The position numbers and the translations under genes were made by a program. From positions 62,001 to 126,000 of the forward strand of contig NZ_JAQZAJ010000001.1 of assembly GCF_028737195.1 (NCBI RefSeq): 64,000 bases of DNA, written 5' to 3'. The notes under the pieces are model-generated. The model worked only from the letters and a program-made list of their open reading frames with translations. It was not told where the DNA came from and made no database searches. This DNA is from Pseudovibrio exalbescens. GTDB taxonomy: Bacteria > Pseudomonadota > Alphaproteobacteria > Rhizobiales > Stappiaceae. Numbering within the stretch: position 1 is the stretch's first letter; each line of letters starts with the position of its first letter. Shown here piece by piece: positions 25,650-35,520 of this stretch.

Positions 25650-27485
25650 TCACAGACTATAATACCATGGCGCGATTAATGAGAAGGTCAACCATATGAT
25701 AACTGCAAGGGGTGTTCCAGCAATTATGAAGTCACTGAATCTATAGTGGCCCGGTCCCATAACAATCAGGTTGGTTTGATAGCCAATCGGCGTTGCAAAA
25801 GAACAGTTCGCCGCCATGATCAGGCAGACGATGAAGGGTTCTACAGGGGTGCCGGAACGATGGGCCATATCAATGGCAATGGGTGTAAAGAGCACCGCTG
25901 TTGCATTGTTGGACAGAAGATTGGTCAGCACAGCCACCACTGCAAAAAGCAGGGAAAGCAGGACTGCGGGCGAATAGCCGTCTGCCAATGTCACCAGATA
26001 GGCTGAGATGAGCGAGGCACCGCCTGTTGCCTCCAGTGCCAGCGACGATGCGATCGACGATCCAATCAGCATGAAAATACGGCTGTCGATGGTGCGAAGG
26101 GCCTGACGCACATTGAGGCAGCGTCCGGCAATCATGCCGAATGTTGCTGCAACGGCGGCAACAACAATCGGCACCATGCCCGTGACTGCAAGCGTAATCA
26201 TGGCGGCGAAGATGCCAAGGGCGCGGCGGGCATATCGGCGTTGAGGCACTTCAACTGTCGACCAATCGAGAAGAAGGACGTCACGATTGCCGCGCAAGCG
26301 ATTGATGTTTTCCCGGTTGCCGCCGATCAGCAGTACATCGCCCGACTCCATGCGGATGTCGCTCATGGGCATGCGCGGCATACGGCTGCGGCGCTGAAGG
26401 CCGGTAACCACACAACCGGTTTCTGCTCTAAAGCCAGCCTGAGAGATTGTACGGCCAATCAGACGGGAGCCCGGTGCCACCACTGCCTCAGCCAGAGCAA
26501 GGGTTCCGGTTGGAATGCTGCTCGTCTCCCGCTCGGGAGTGTCTTCATCTGCAGAGGTTGGCTTCAAGAGTGGCTGGCGGTCGCTCAGGGCGCGGGTGAG
26601 GGTGCTGCGCGTAGCTGCCACGATTACCGTGTCACCCGGGCTCAGAACCACGTTCTCGAATGGGGGAAGCAGAGGGCGCTCGCCGCGCTGAACGAGGCGG
26701 ACAGTCATGTCCTTGAGTTCCGGGAAGAGACCTGCAACGGCTTTGCTGCCCACCAGAGGATGCCCAAAGATGATTGGAATTTGCGCAATGAACTGTTTGC
26801 CGCTTTGGCCTTGAAACTCTTCTGCCATGGTTTTGCGCGGTGTAAGGATGCGCGGCAGGATGAAAAGCACATAAATGGAGCCGACAGCAGCGAGCATGGC
26901 TCCCAGCTGCGTGAAGGTGAAAAACTCGATCTGTACTTCACCGGTCTGGTTGGCGACATTTGCGACGAGCAGGTTGGTGGACGAGCCAATCATGGTGGTC
27001 ATGCCGCCGAGGATCGTGATGAACGACAGTGGCATCAAAATCCGCGCAGGCGAGGTGGCGTGCGCTGTTGCGATGGCCGTCAATATGGGCAGTACCATGA
27101 CAACAACAGGCGTGTTGTTGAGAAAGGCGCTCATGGCTCCCACAAGGATCAGCAGCGGGCTGGCCGCCAGCCATTTGCGATGTCGCGTTACATCGAGAAT
27201 GAACTGAGAAGGCTTTTCCAGAGCATCGGTCTGAAACAAGCCCTGACCTACGATCAACAGCGCGATCACTGTGATGAGCGCCGGGTTCGCAAAGCCTTGA
27301 AGGAAGTCCGAGACCTCGAGAGTCTTTCCTTGAAACTCTTGGGGGAAAATCAAAAAGAGAAGCATCAGGGCCACGACCTGGCCCAGTGCAATGATCTCAA
27401 TGGAGAACCTTTCCGTGGCATACAGCACGATTGCTGTGCCAATGATCAGAAAGGTCAAGATCATCGGTATCTCAGAAAACCCCAT
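25650..27485 (-). CDS. SLC13-type permease with two RCK_C domains
   Basis: A 611-residue anion symporter-like membrane protein. About eleven hydrophobic segments are split by a soluble insert of roughly residues 215-400. The insert has two TrkA-C (RCK_C) type domains, recognisable in ENVVLSPGDTVIVAATRST and DIRMESGDVLLIGGNREN, that often bind small ligands and gate transport. The membrane part carries FLNNTPVVVMVLPI and NLLSNNATAVLFTPIAI, the inverted hairpin signatures of the DASS family, with substrate Asn-Thr motifs. Family substrates include sulfate, phosphate, citrate and dicarboxylates; this one cannot be assigned. It lies 28 bases upstream of bpt on the same strand. Confidence 0.9.
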   Translation of the reverse strand: MGFSEIPMILTFLIIGTAIVLYATERFSIEIIALGQVVALMLLFLIFPQEFQGKTLEVSDFLQGFANPALITVIALLIVGQGLFQTDALEKPSQFILDVTRHRKWLAASPLLILVGAMSAFLNNTPVVVMVLPILTAIATAHATSPARILMPLSFITILGGMTTMIGSSTNLLVANVANQTGEVQIEFFTFTQLGAMLAAVGSIYVLFILPRILTPRKTMAEEFQGQSGKQFIAQIPIIFGHPLVGSKAVAGLFPELKDMTVRLVQRGERPLLPPFENVVLSPGDTVIVAATRSTLTRALSDRQPLLKPTSADEDTPERETSSIPTGTLALAEAVVAPGSRLIGRTISQAGFRAETGCVVTGLQRRSRMPRMPMSDIRMESGDVLLIGGNRENINRLRGNRDVLLLDWSTVEVPQRRYARRALGIFAAMITLAVTGMVPIVVAAVAATFGMIAGRCLNVRQALRTIDSRIFMLIGSSIASSLALEATGGASLISAYLVTLADGYSPAVLLSLLFAVVAVLTNLLSNNATAVLFTPIAIDMAHRSGTPVEPFIVCLIMAANCSFATPIGYQTNLIVMGPGHYRFSDFIIAGTPLAVIIWLTFSLIAPWYYSL

Positions 27486-27575
27486 TGCATCCCCGTGTTT
27501 CGAGTCATCGACCCCTATTCCTAGTTGGTAATGGGAGCGAGGTCACGAACCAAGTTTTATGAGATGGTCGAGGGT

Positions 27576-28052
27576 TTACCGTCTTTCCACTGAGGAATTT
27601 ACAATCACGCTGCCAAGGATCATGTCATGCAGCAAGCGTTTGCGGTCACTGAACAGAGAAATCAGCAGGATCAACGGGGTGAGCAGGGCGACCGAAAACC
27701 AAAACAGAAGGGCATGGATGGCCGCGAAAAGCGGATAGGGCTTCATCCCGTTGGTAAGACGCATCTCAAGGCCCATGGCGCGCATGCCAGGGGTGGCTGC
27801 ATTGGGCCCGCCCAATGTAAAGGCGGTGTAGCAAAGAGCGACTGCCTGCCAAATGATGGGCAACAAAAGCCATGCCAGACCCAGTGTGAAGATCCCGAGT
27901 AGGAACACAAAGACTGAGGCGATGGTGGTGAGGATCAAAATGGCAATGACATCAATAAAGAATCCAAACATCCGCCGGGTCCGAACGCCTGAAAACAGCG
28001 CTGGACTTGTATACGGATCGTATGATGGGTTGGCAAAAATGTCCTGGTTCAT
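27576..28052 (-). CDS. RDD-family membrane protein
   Basis: A 158-residue membrane protein with an RDD domain. The motif here reads TRRMFGFFIDVIAIL near residue 26, with the Arg and Asp of the family name, and three hydrophobic helices follow (IAILILTTIASVFVFLL, LLLPIIWQAVALCYTAF, LFWFSVALLTPLILLISLF). RKRLLHDMILGSVIV is the conserved end. Some RDD proteins act in sodium/proton exchange; no activity can be claimed here. hemB next door is a typical neighbour in rhizobia. Confidence 0.88.
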   Translation of the reverse strand: MNQDIFANPSYDPYTSPALFSGVRTRRMFGFFIDVIAILILTTIASVFVFLLGIFTLGLAWLLLPIIWQAVALCYTAFTLGGPNAATPGMRAMGLEMRLTNGMKPYPLFAAIHALLFWFSVALLTPLILLISLFSDRKRLLHDMILGSVIVNSSVERR

Positions 28053-28153
28053 CCTGCGCTCTTAAAATCGATAATGCTGCCGTTACTGTCACAGGTAATG
28101 GACATGCGCCCCTTTTTCAACGTGAAGCGATGAGTAAATGCTGGCTCAACCCT

Positions 28154-29383
28154 TTAGTTTCTAAGGTCTGCGCTTGCGAGATGGGCAACGTTGATGCCGT
28201 TGTCTTCCAGCGCCTTGATGATTGTGGCCGCATGGGTGCTACCGCGGGTCTCGATTGTGACGTCTAGCGTAGCGCCTTTTGCAGGGACATCGAGAAACAG
28301 TCGGTGGTGGGAGACCTCCAGAATGTTGCCACCGAGGCCCCCAATAAGCGTCGAGATCTCGCCAAGGATGCCTGGACGATCCGGTATGGTGCAGCGGATC
28401 GAGATGATGTTGCCGCTGCGTACCAGCTCTCGGAGCATGATGGATGTGAGGAGGCGTGGATCAATGTTTCCGCCACACAAGACAAGCCCGACTTTCTTGC
28501 CTCTAAACCGCTCAGGCTGCGCCATGACGGCCGCAAGACCTGCCGCCCCAGCCCCCTCAGCGATGGTCTTTTGCTGTGTCAGGTAGGCGTTGACGGCTTG
28601 CTCAATTTGGGTTTCGGAGACGAGGATGATGTCCTCGACCAATTCAGACGTGATTTCCTTGGTGAGCGCGCCAACACGGCGCACGGCAATCCCCTCAGCA
28701 AGTGTATTGCCGCCCGCGGGGCGCTCTTTGCCGGACAGTGCATTGTGCATGGAGGGGAACAGGACGGCTTCCACACCGATGATTTCGATGGAAGGCTTCT
28801 TTGCCTTGGCGGCAATGGCCATGCCCGAGATCATGCCGCCGCCGCCGATGGGCACAACCAAAACATCAAGTTCGGGCATGTCCTCAAGCATCTCGAGGGC
28901 AATGGTTCCCTGACCAGCAATCACATATGAATCATCGTAGGGATGTACCCATGTGTAGCCGTGCTCTTTGGACAAGCGGTCCGCTTCCTCGCGCGCATCA
29001 TCAACGGTTTCACCAGCGAGAACGACCGTGGCACCATAGTTTTCGGTGGCGGCAACTTTGACATGCGGTGTGTTCAGCGGCATGACGATGACCGCTGGTA
29101 TGCCCAGTCGTGTCGCATGAAGCGCAACCGCCTGTGCGTGGTTGCCTGCCGACATGGCAATGACGCCTTTGGCGCGTTCTTCCGCGCTCAGGCTGAGGAG
29201 TTTGTTGAGCGCGCCACGTTCCTTGAAGGCATTGGTATCCTGCATGTTCTCGTACTTGACGAAAATGCTTGTGCCAGTGATCTCATCCAGGTGGCGCGCT
29301 GGTAACAATGGCGTGCGCAGAACTGCGCCTTCAATCGCCTTTGCAGCGCGCTCGATGTCTTCAAGGGTAACGGGCAGGGACAT
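28154..29383 (-). CDS. Threonine ammonia-lyase with ACT domain
   Basis: A 409-residue PLP enzyme that deaminates threonine to 2-oxobutanoate. The PLP lysine is in NAFKERGALNKLL, the glycine loop is GGGGMISGMAIAAK, and SAGNHAQAVA lies between. A C-terminal ACT domain (RCTIPDRPGILGEISTLIGG) makes it the single-ACT form of about 400 residues. Whether it serves isoleucine synthesis (ilvA) or threonine catabolism (tdcB) is open, so no symbol is given. The start is placed at MSLPVTLEDIE; a GTG four codons earlier is possible. It lies 71 bases downstream of hemB. Confidence 0.9.
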   Translation of the reverse strand: MSLPVTLEDIERAAKAIEGAVLRTPLLPARHLDEITGTSIFVKYENMQDTNAFKERGALNKLLSLSAEERAKGVIAMSAGNHAQAVALHATRLGIPAVIVMPLNTPHVKVAATENYGATVVLAGETVDDAREEADRLSKEHGYTWVHPYDDSYVIAGQGTIALEMLEDMPELDVLVVPIGGGGMISGMAIAAKAKKPSIEIIGVEAVLFPSMHNALSGKERPAGGNTLAEGIAVRRVGALTKEITSELVEDIILVSETQIEQAVNAYLTQQKTIAEGAGAAGLAAVMAQPERFRGKKVGLVLCGGNIDPRLLTSIMLRELVRSGNIISIRCTIPDRPGILGEISTLIGGLGGNILEVSHHRLFLDVPAKGATLDVTIETRGSTHAATIIKALEDNGINVAHLASADLRN

Positions 29384-29454
29384 GGCACAGTTCACATCTG
29401 TTGGAAGTGAGGACGGGCCATCAGGCCCGCCATAAATAATGGAGAGAGGCTTGT

Positions 29455-30486
<1,032 letters not shown>

Positions 30487-30761
30487 TCACCGTTAAGAAC
30501 CTTTTGGGGCCCGGCGAGGCGAAACGCTATGCCGTCTCAGTCGGGGATAGTGTTTTTGCAGATAACATAGGCTGGCGGTAGGATTCACCTCAAAACCTCC
30601 CTTTTTTCTGCAAGTTCGATCATTTTTTTCCAGCAAGCTCAAATTATTCTCTCGTGATATATGTGCTGCTATATGCGAATTGACGCAGTGCCACTGTGCG
30701 CGTACCGATTGCGCAAGCTATAGAAAATGCTGATCTATTGTAGTTTGGGAGGGCTGCAACT

Positions 30762-31907
30762 ATGGATTTTCAACTGACAGAAGAACAGCGCGCCATTGTT
30801 GATATGGCGTCCAGTTTTTCCGCCGAAGAATTAGCTCCATTTGCCAAAGAGTGGGACGAGAACTCTTTCTTTCCGGTCGAAACGCTGAGAAAGGCTGCCG
30901 AGTTGGGCATGGCAGGTCTTTACGTTCCTTCAGATGTTGGCGGTTCTGAGCTGGGGCGTCTGGATGCGGCTTTGATCTTTGAAGAGCTTTCCAAGGGATG
31001 TACCTCCACCGCAGCTTTTCTTTCCATCCACAACATGGTGGCGGGAATGATCGACAAGTTCGGAAATGAGGAGCTGCGTCAGCGGTTCTTGCCGCAGATG
31101 TGTAGCATGGGCATGATCGCAAGCTACTGCCTTACCGAACCGGGATCTGGTTCCGATGCCGCAGCGCTGCGCACCCGCGCTGTTCGCGATGGCGACGAGT
31201 ATGTTCTGAACGGGTCCAAGGCGTTCATCTCTGGTGCTGGAACTTCTGATCTTTACGCGGTGATGGTGCGCACGGGCGAGGAGGGGCCGGCTGGGATCTC
31301 CTGTGTGATTGTTGAAAAAGGAACGCCGGGCCTCAGCTTTGGTGCCAATGAGCACAAGATGGGATGGCGCAGCCAACCAACGGCGCAGGTGAACTTTGAG
31401 GATTGCCGTGTGCCAGTCGCCAATCGTATCGGTGAAGAGGGGGGTGGCTTCAAGATCGCCATGATGGGGCTCGACGGCGGGCGGCTTAACATCGGCGCAT
31501 GCTCCTTGGGTGCCGCTCAGGCCTGTTTGGATCAGGCAATTCAGTATATGGGGGAGCGTAAGCAGTTTGGCCGCAATCTAAACCAGTTCCAGGCGTTGCA
31601 GTTCCGCATTGCGGATATGGCAACGGAGCTGGAGGCGGCGCGCCTGTTGCTGTACAAGGCGGCGTCGTTGCTGGATCAGAAAGATCCATCCGCCACCAAA
31701 ATGGCTGCAATGGCCAAACGCCTTGCGACCGACACGGGGTTCAAGGTGGTCAATGATGCGCTGCAGCTGCATGGCGGGTATGGCTACCTGAAAGACTATC
31801 CTCTGGAGCGCTATCTGCGCGATGTTCGCGTGCACCAGATCCTTGAAGGCACCAATGAGATCATGCGTCTCATTATATCCAGAGAGATTTTCCGCGAAGC
31901 TCAGTAA
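30762..31907 (+). CDS. Isobutyryl-CoA dehydrogenase-like acyl-CoA dehydrogenase
   Basis: A 381-residue FAD flavoprotein of the acyl-CoA dehydrogenase family. [19 protein letters not shown] and [15 protein letters not shown] are the FAD/substrate signatures, and the catalytic base is the Glu of [10 protein letters not shown] near the C-terminus. The context makes isobutyryl-CoA dehydrogenase the likeliest assignment: the next genes encode 3-hydroxyisobutyryl-CoA hydrolase and 3-hydroxyisobutyrate dehydrogenase, which are later steps of valine breakdown. GGGAGGG lies 8 nt before the ATG. Electrons would go to ETF, not encoded here. Confidence 0.9.
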   Translation: MDFQLTEEQRAIVDMASSFSAEELAPFAKEWDENSFFPVETLRKAAELGMAGLYVPSDVGGSELGRLDAALIFEELSKGCTSTAAFLSIHNMVAGMIDKFGNEELRQRFLPQMCSMGMIASYCLTEPGSGSDAAALRTRAVRDGDEYVLNGSKAFISGAGTSDLYAVMVRTGEEGPAGISCVIVEKGTPGLSFGANEHKMGWRSQPTAQVNFEDCRVPVANRIGEEGGGFKIAMMGLDGGRLNIGACSLGAAQACLDQAIQYMGERKQFGRNLNQFQALQFRIADMATELEAARLLLYKAASLLDQKDPSATKMAAMAKRLATDTGFKVVNDALQLHGGYGYLKDYPLERYLRDVRVHQILEGTNEIMRLIISREIFREAQ

Positions 31908-31952
31908 GTGAGTCTCTTTGCGGATCTGCTTTAATCAAACAACGGAGCTTGA

Positions 31953-33002
31953 ATGACTATGACTGATGAGGTCCTTTTTGAGCGAAAGGGCCATGCTGGT
32001 CTTATGGTGCTCAATCGTGCGAAAGCGCTGAACGCCCTGACCCATGACATGGTTGTCGCCATGCACAACCATTTGACTGAATGGGACGCGGACCCAAGTG
32101 TTCGCCACATCATCATCAAGAGCAACAGCGACAGAGCCTTTTGCGCCGGAGGGGACATCCGTCAGGTTGCCAAGGCCGGACCGGAAAAGGCTGCAGAAAC
32201 GGTTCAGTTCTTTGCTGATGAGTATCGTCTCAATGCGGCGATGAAAGCCTGCAAGACCCCATTGGTTGCGCTTATCGATGGCATTGTTATGGGGGGCGGT
32301 GTTGGCATTTCAGTGCATGGGCACTATCGCGTCGGATCGGAGAAGACGCTGTTTGCCATGCCTGAAACCGGTATTGGCTTCTTCCCGGATGTGGGCGGCG
32401 GATACTTCTTGCCGCGATTGCCCTATGCGCTGGGCTATTACTGCGCGCTCACGGCAGAGCGCCTCAATCAGGCCGACTGTTGCTGGGCAGGCATATTGAC
32501 CCACGCCGTGCCAGCGGAAAAGTTTGAAGCTCTAGAGGCGGCCCTTTGCGCGGCTGATAATGTCGAATCCGTTCTGGACGAATACGGTGTTGAGGCGGGC
32601 CATGCGCCGATCTCCGACAAAGCTCAAGTCATCGAGAGCTGTTTTGGCGTTGATACCACTGCTGGCATCTTCGAGGCGTTGAGCCAGCTGGAGGCAAGCA
32701 GCGATGACGATTTTGCGCGCAAGACGCTCGACACCCTCGGGGGGCGCTCGCCCACCAGCATTGAGGTTGCTTTCCGTCAGTTGAAACGCGGCGCAGAGCT
32801 TTCCATGAACGATTGCATGATCATGGAATACCGGATTGTGTCGCAGATTTTGCAGGGGCATGACTTCTATGAGGGCGTGCGCGCAGTGCTTATCGACAAG
32901 GATCATAGTCCAAAATGGCGTCCAGAGCGCATGAGTGAGCTAAATGAGGTTGAAATTGAAGCGCATTTCATGCCACCCAAAGGAGGCGATTTGACTCTCT
33001 AG
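31953..33002 (+). CDS. 3-hydroxyisobutyryl-CoA hydrolase
   Basis: A 349-residue crotonase-fold thioesterase that frees 3-hydroxyisobutyrate from CoA in valine degradation. NSDRAFCAGGDIRQV and DGIVMGGGVGIS form the oxyanion hole; AMPETGIGFFPDVGGGYFLPRL contains the Glu and Asp that set the hydrolases apart from enoyl-CoA hydratases. The C-terminal part (FRQLKRGAELSMNDCMIMEYR, then GVRAVLIDKD) is also hydrolase-specific. It is 45 bases after the dehydrogenase gene, with GGAG before the ATG. The intermediate hydratase step is not encoded next to it. Confidence 0.92.
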   Translation: MTMTDEVLFERKGHAGLMVLNRAKALNALTHDMVVAMHNHLTEWDADPSVRHIIIKSNSDRAFCAGGDIRQVAKAGPEKAAETVQFFADEYRLNAAMKACKTPLVALIDGIVMGGGVGISVHGHYRVGSEKTLFAMPETGIGFFPDVGGGYFLPRLPYALGYYCALTAERLNQADCCWAGILTHAVPAEKFEALEAALCAADNVESVLDEYGVEAGHAPISDKAQVIESCFGVDTTAGIFEALSQLEASSDDDFARKTLDTLGGRSPTSIEVAFRQLKRGAELSMNDCMIMEYRIVSQILQGHDFYEGVRAVLIDKDHSPKWRPERMSELNEVEIEAHFMPPKGGDLTL

Positions 33003-33043
33003 GCCGACAAGGCCTTTCAACTGGGGCCATTAGGAACAGGCTT

Positions 33044-33469
33044 ATGCGAAATACACTGGAGCACATGGTTCGCAGAGGACCCTCCTTCACGGAGATGTTG
33101 CATGTGTACCTGCGCCTGATGGCTCTCATCATGCTGGGTGCGGGACTCATACACTGGGCCCGCATCGTTGGGGCTGAGAGTTGGAGAGGCCTCTACTTTC
33201 CCGATATGCCGACCGAATGGCAGAGTGCAATTGTGTTCTTTGCCGTTCTGGACCTGATTGCCGCTATTGGCCTGTGGCTGCTCGCCAGCTGGGGAACGGT
33301 CATCTGGCTGTTTCGTTCATTGTGCCAGGTCGTGATGCACACGGTGTTCGCTGAGACTTTCGCGCGCCGACCCTACGAGATCGCTTTTTATATGGCCGCT
33401 ATCGCCCTTTATCTGGTCCTTTTGTACCTCTCCGAGAGATTCGGAGAAGAGCAGGCCAAGCGCTCCTGA
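33044..33469 (+). CDS. Small membrane protein, DUF6163-like
   Basis: A 141-residue protein with four hydrophobic helices (about 22-41, 62-80, 83-104 and 118-135). The N-terminus is basic and probably cytoplasmic, and the C-terminus ends charged (ERFGEEQAKRS). It resembles small rhizobial membrane proteins filed as DUF6163; that link is from memory and is not certain. It sits inside the valine catabolic run, 41 bases after the hydrolase gene, with a modest AGGA ribosome binding site, so it is probably co-transcribed. No function can be proposed from sequence. Confidence 0.7.
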   Translation: MRNTLEHMVRRGPSFTEMLHVYLRLMALIMLGAGLIHWARIVGAESWRGLYFPDMPTEWQSAIVFFAVLDLIAAIGLWLLASWGTVIWLFRSLCQVVMHTVFAETFARRPYEIAFYMAAIALYLVLLYLSERFGEEQAKRS

Positions 33470-33574
33470 ACTCCCCGTATTCTGCTAAGGTAGGGCTGCA
33501 CAGGATAAGTGTTTGTGCTGACACTGCACCTATGCCGTGAATAACAAGCTTCGGACAATTTAGGGGAGGTAAAT

Positions 33575-34477
33575 ATGTCTGGTGACTTAAGGAAGATTGC
33601 GTTCATTGGTCTTGGGAACATGGGCGGTCCGATGGCCATCAATCTGGTCAAGGCTGGCCATGAGGTGACAGGTGTCGACCTATCCCCAAGTGCGCAAGAA
33701 GCCATAAAAAAAGCAGGGGGAATATGTGCGCAAAGCATAAGTGCGGCTGTTAAAGAAGCCGAAGTTGTTGTTACCATGTTACCTGCTGGAAAACACGTAG
33801 ATGCCGTTTATCGCGGTGAGGATGGTGTTTTGAAGCATGCAAAGCCAGGCACACTTCTGATTGATTGCTCAACCATCGATGTGGAGAGTGCTCGGAAAGT
33901 GGCGGAAGCTGCGCATGAGGCCGGAATGCATATGATTGATGCGCCGGTTTCCGGGGGAGCAGTTGGGGCAGCAGCTGGAACCTTGACCTTCATGGTCGGC
34001 GGTTCTGATGAGGCTGTAGAACAGGCACGTCCACTCCTTGATGTTATGGGGAAGTCGGTCGTGCATGCCGGGGACGCCGGCGCTGGGCAAGCCGCCAAGA
34101 TTTGTAACAACATGCTGCTTGGCATTTCGATGATTGGAACGTGCGAGGCATTCTTGCTGGCAGAGAAACTGGGTTTGGATCCTCAGAAGTTGTTTGACGT
34201 GGCTTCAACTTCATCCGGTCAATGTTGGTCTTTGACGAGCTACTGTCCGATACCGGGTCCAGTTTCGACATCGCCAGCGAACAATGATTACAAGCCTGGC
34301 TTTGCAGCTGCGATGATGCTGAAGGATTTGCACCTTGCTCGTGAGGCCGCTGATTCCTTTGGAGCCGAGACCCCCATGGGGCATCGTGCAGCCGAGCTCT
34401 ATGAGCAGTTTTGCAACAGTGATGGTGAAAACCGCGATTTCTCCGCAATAATACAGTTCCTTCGCGGCGGATCGTAA
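33575..34477 (+). CDS. mmsB: 3-hydroxyisobutyrate dehydrogenase
   Basis: A 300-residue NAD-dependent dehydrogenase that oxidises 3-hydroxyisobutyrate to methylmalonate semialdehyde. The Rossmann motif IAFIGLGNMGGPMAINLVKAG opens the protein, the substrate motif DAPVSGGAVGAAAGTL follows at about 120, and the catalytic Lys lies in GAGQAAKICNNMLL. The C-terminal CWSLTSYCPIPGP region is typical of this enzyme and not of tartronate semialdehyde reductase. GGGGAGG lies 8 nt before the ATG. The semialdehyde dehydrogenase (mmsA) is not in this window. Confidence 0.94.
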   Translation: MSGDLRKIAFIGLGNMGGPMAINLVKAGHEVTGVDLSPSAQEAIKKAGGICAQSISAAVKEAEVVVTMLPAGKHVDAVYRGEDGVLKHAKPGTLLIDCSTIDVESARKVAEAAHEAGMHMIDAPVSGGAVGAAAGTLTFMVGGSDEAVEQARPLLDVMGKSVVHAGDAGAGQAAKICNNMLLGISMIGTCEAFLLAEKLGLDPQKLFDVASTSSGQCWSLTSYCPIPGPVSTSPANNDYKPGFAAAMMLKDLHLAREAADSFGAETPMGHRAAELYEQFCNSDGENRDFSAIIQFLRGGS

Positions 34478-34633
34478 ACGAATGGTTACCCGGGTGTGTG
34501 ATGCGCACTGTGAGAATTAAGGGATCATTAAGTGTATCTCTTAAGCGGTTCTTAGAGCCGGTGGGGTAAATTTGCTTCAAGTGCGGAACAAAAATACGAC
34601 TTGCACGGCAATATGGACATGAGGCGCAACCAA

Positions 34634-35146
34634 ATGGTGAACACAAATAGGGCAGTCGAAGTCCTGCCGCAGGAAGAAGAGAAGGCTGAGTTGAAGCCTG
34701 CTTATCTTGAGGCACTCACACTGATTGAACGACTGCACCGTCGTCTTCTTGACGTCATCAAGGATGAATTTGATCGGATGGGACGATCAGATGTAAACAG
34801 CGTACAGGCTCTGTTGCTGTTCAACATCGGGGATTCCGAATTGACGGCAGGCGAACTGCGCACCCGTGGCTACTATCTGGGTTCCAACGTTTCTTACAAT
34901 CTTAAGAAGCTTGTCGAAACTGGGTACATCAATCACGAACGCTCTCGCATGGATCGTCGTTCTGTGCGCGTAAGTCTGACCGAGAAGGGCAGAGAGATCG
35001 CGCAGATTGTTGATGACCTTTATGGCCGTCATGTCCTGTCTATCGAGCAGGTCGGGGAACTTGGCACCGAGAACCTTGTCGAGCTCAATCGCTCCTTGCG
35101 TCGTCTCGAGCGTTTCTGGACAGACCAGATTCTCTATCGCTTGTAA
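34634..35146 (+). CDS. ldtR: MarR-family regulator LdtR
   Basis: A 170-residue winged-helix regulator. The helix-turn-helix falls in LTAGELRTRGYYLGSNVSYNLKKLVETGYI and the wing in ERSRMDRRSVRVSLTEKG. The sequence and its place directly upstream of an L,D-transpeptidase gene match LdtR, a regulator studied in 'Candidatus Liberibacter asiaticus' that controls ldtP and osmotic tolerance. Three ATGs compete: 34613, 34619 and 34634. I choose 34634 because GAGG lies 9 nt before it, while the earlier two have nothing. A terminator follows, so ldtP must have its own promoter, the likely target. Confidence 0.85.
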   Translation: MVNTNRAVEVLPQEEEKAELKPAYLEALTLIERLHRRLLDVIKDEFDRMGRSDVNSVQALLLFNIGDSELTAGELRTRGYYLGSNVSYNLKKLVETGYINHERSRMDRRSVRVSLTEKGREIAQIVDDLYGRHVLSIEQVGELGTENLVELNRSLRRLERFWTDQILYRL

Positions 35147-35170
35147 GCGTTGGATCACACACCCCATTCA

Positions 35171-35200
35171 AAAACGTCGCCTCCATCAGGCGGCGTTTTT
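35171..35200 (+). terminator. Rho-independent terminator of ldtR
   Basis: AAAACGTCGCC (35171-35181) pairs with GGCGGCGTTTT (35189-35199), 11 bp with one G-U pair, and runs into TTTTT. Confidence 0.88.
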
Positions 35201-35520
35201 GTGTTTGGAGCATGAGGCGCAGCACGACAGATGCGTTGCGCTGGAACTTGCCGGTGTGAATGTTGGGCGAAAGGCGTCAAACGGACATGAAGCAGCCATA
35301 TTGAGCTGGCTTTTTCTTCAGGTATCGGGCGCACTGGGGTGTTTCGCGCCCACTTGTTGTTATCACGCGGTTGCAAAATCCCTTGGACCATGCCACGAGC
35401 ATGGAGCCGGAGCAGGGGCCTAACATGAATGCTCCAGCCGGGGACGTGGTTACCAAATCCTTAGAAACCATCGGGTATGCTGGATTGGTAGCCGGTATTA
35501 AAGAAATTGGAGAGCTATTC
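35201..35520 (+). promoter_or_regulatory. Upstream region of ldtP, probable LdtR target
   Basis: These 320 bases hold no convincing gene; an open frame runs into ldtP from 35371 but lacks signals. A hairpin GGGCGC/GCGCCC lies near 35326-35350. I cannot point to an operator. GGAGAG (35509-35514) is the ribosome binding site for the GTG at 35521. Binding by LdtR here is inferred from gene order. Confidence 0.4.

Noticed and set aside
26241-27524. A 427-codon open frame opposite the SLC13 permease
   Set aside because: Composition is His/Gln/Cys rich and unlike any protein; it is a shadow of the permease, which is certain from its motifs.
35371-35520. A 50-residue N-terminal extension of LdtP
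   Set aside because: It would place the signal peptide inside the protein; GTG 35521 has GGAGAG at the right distance.
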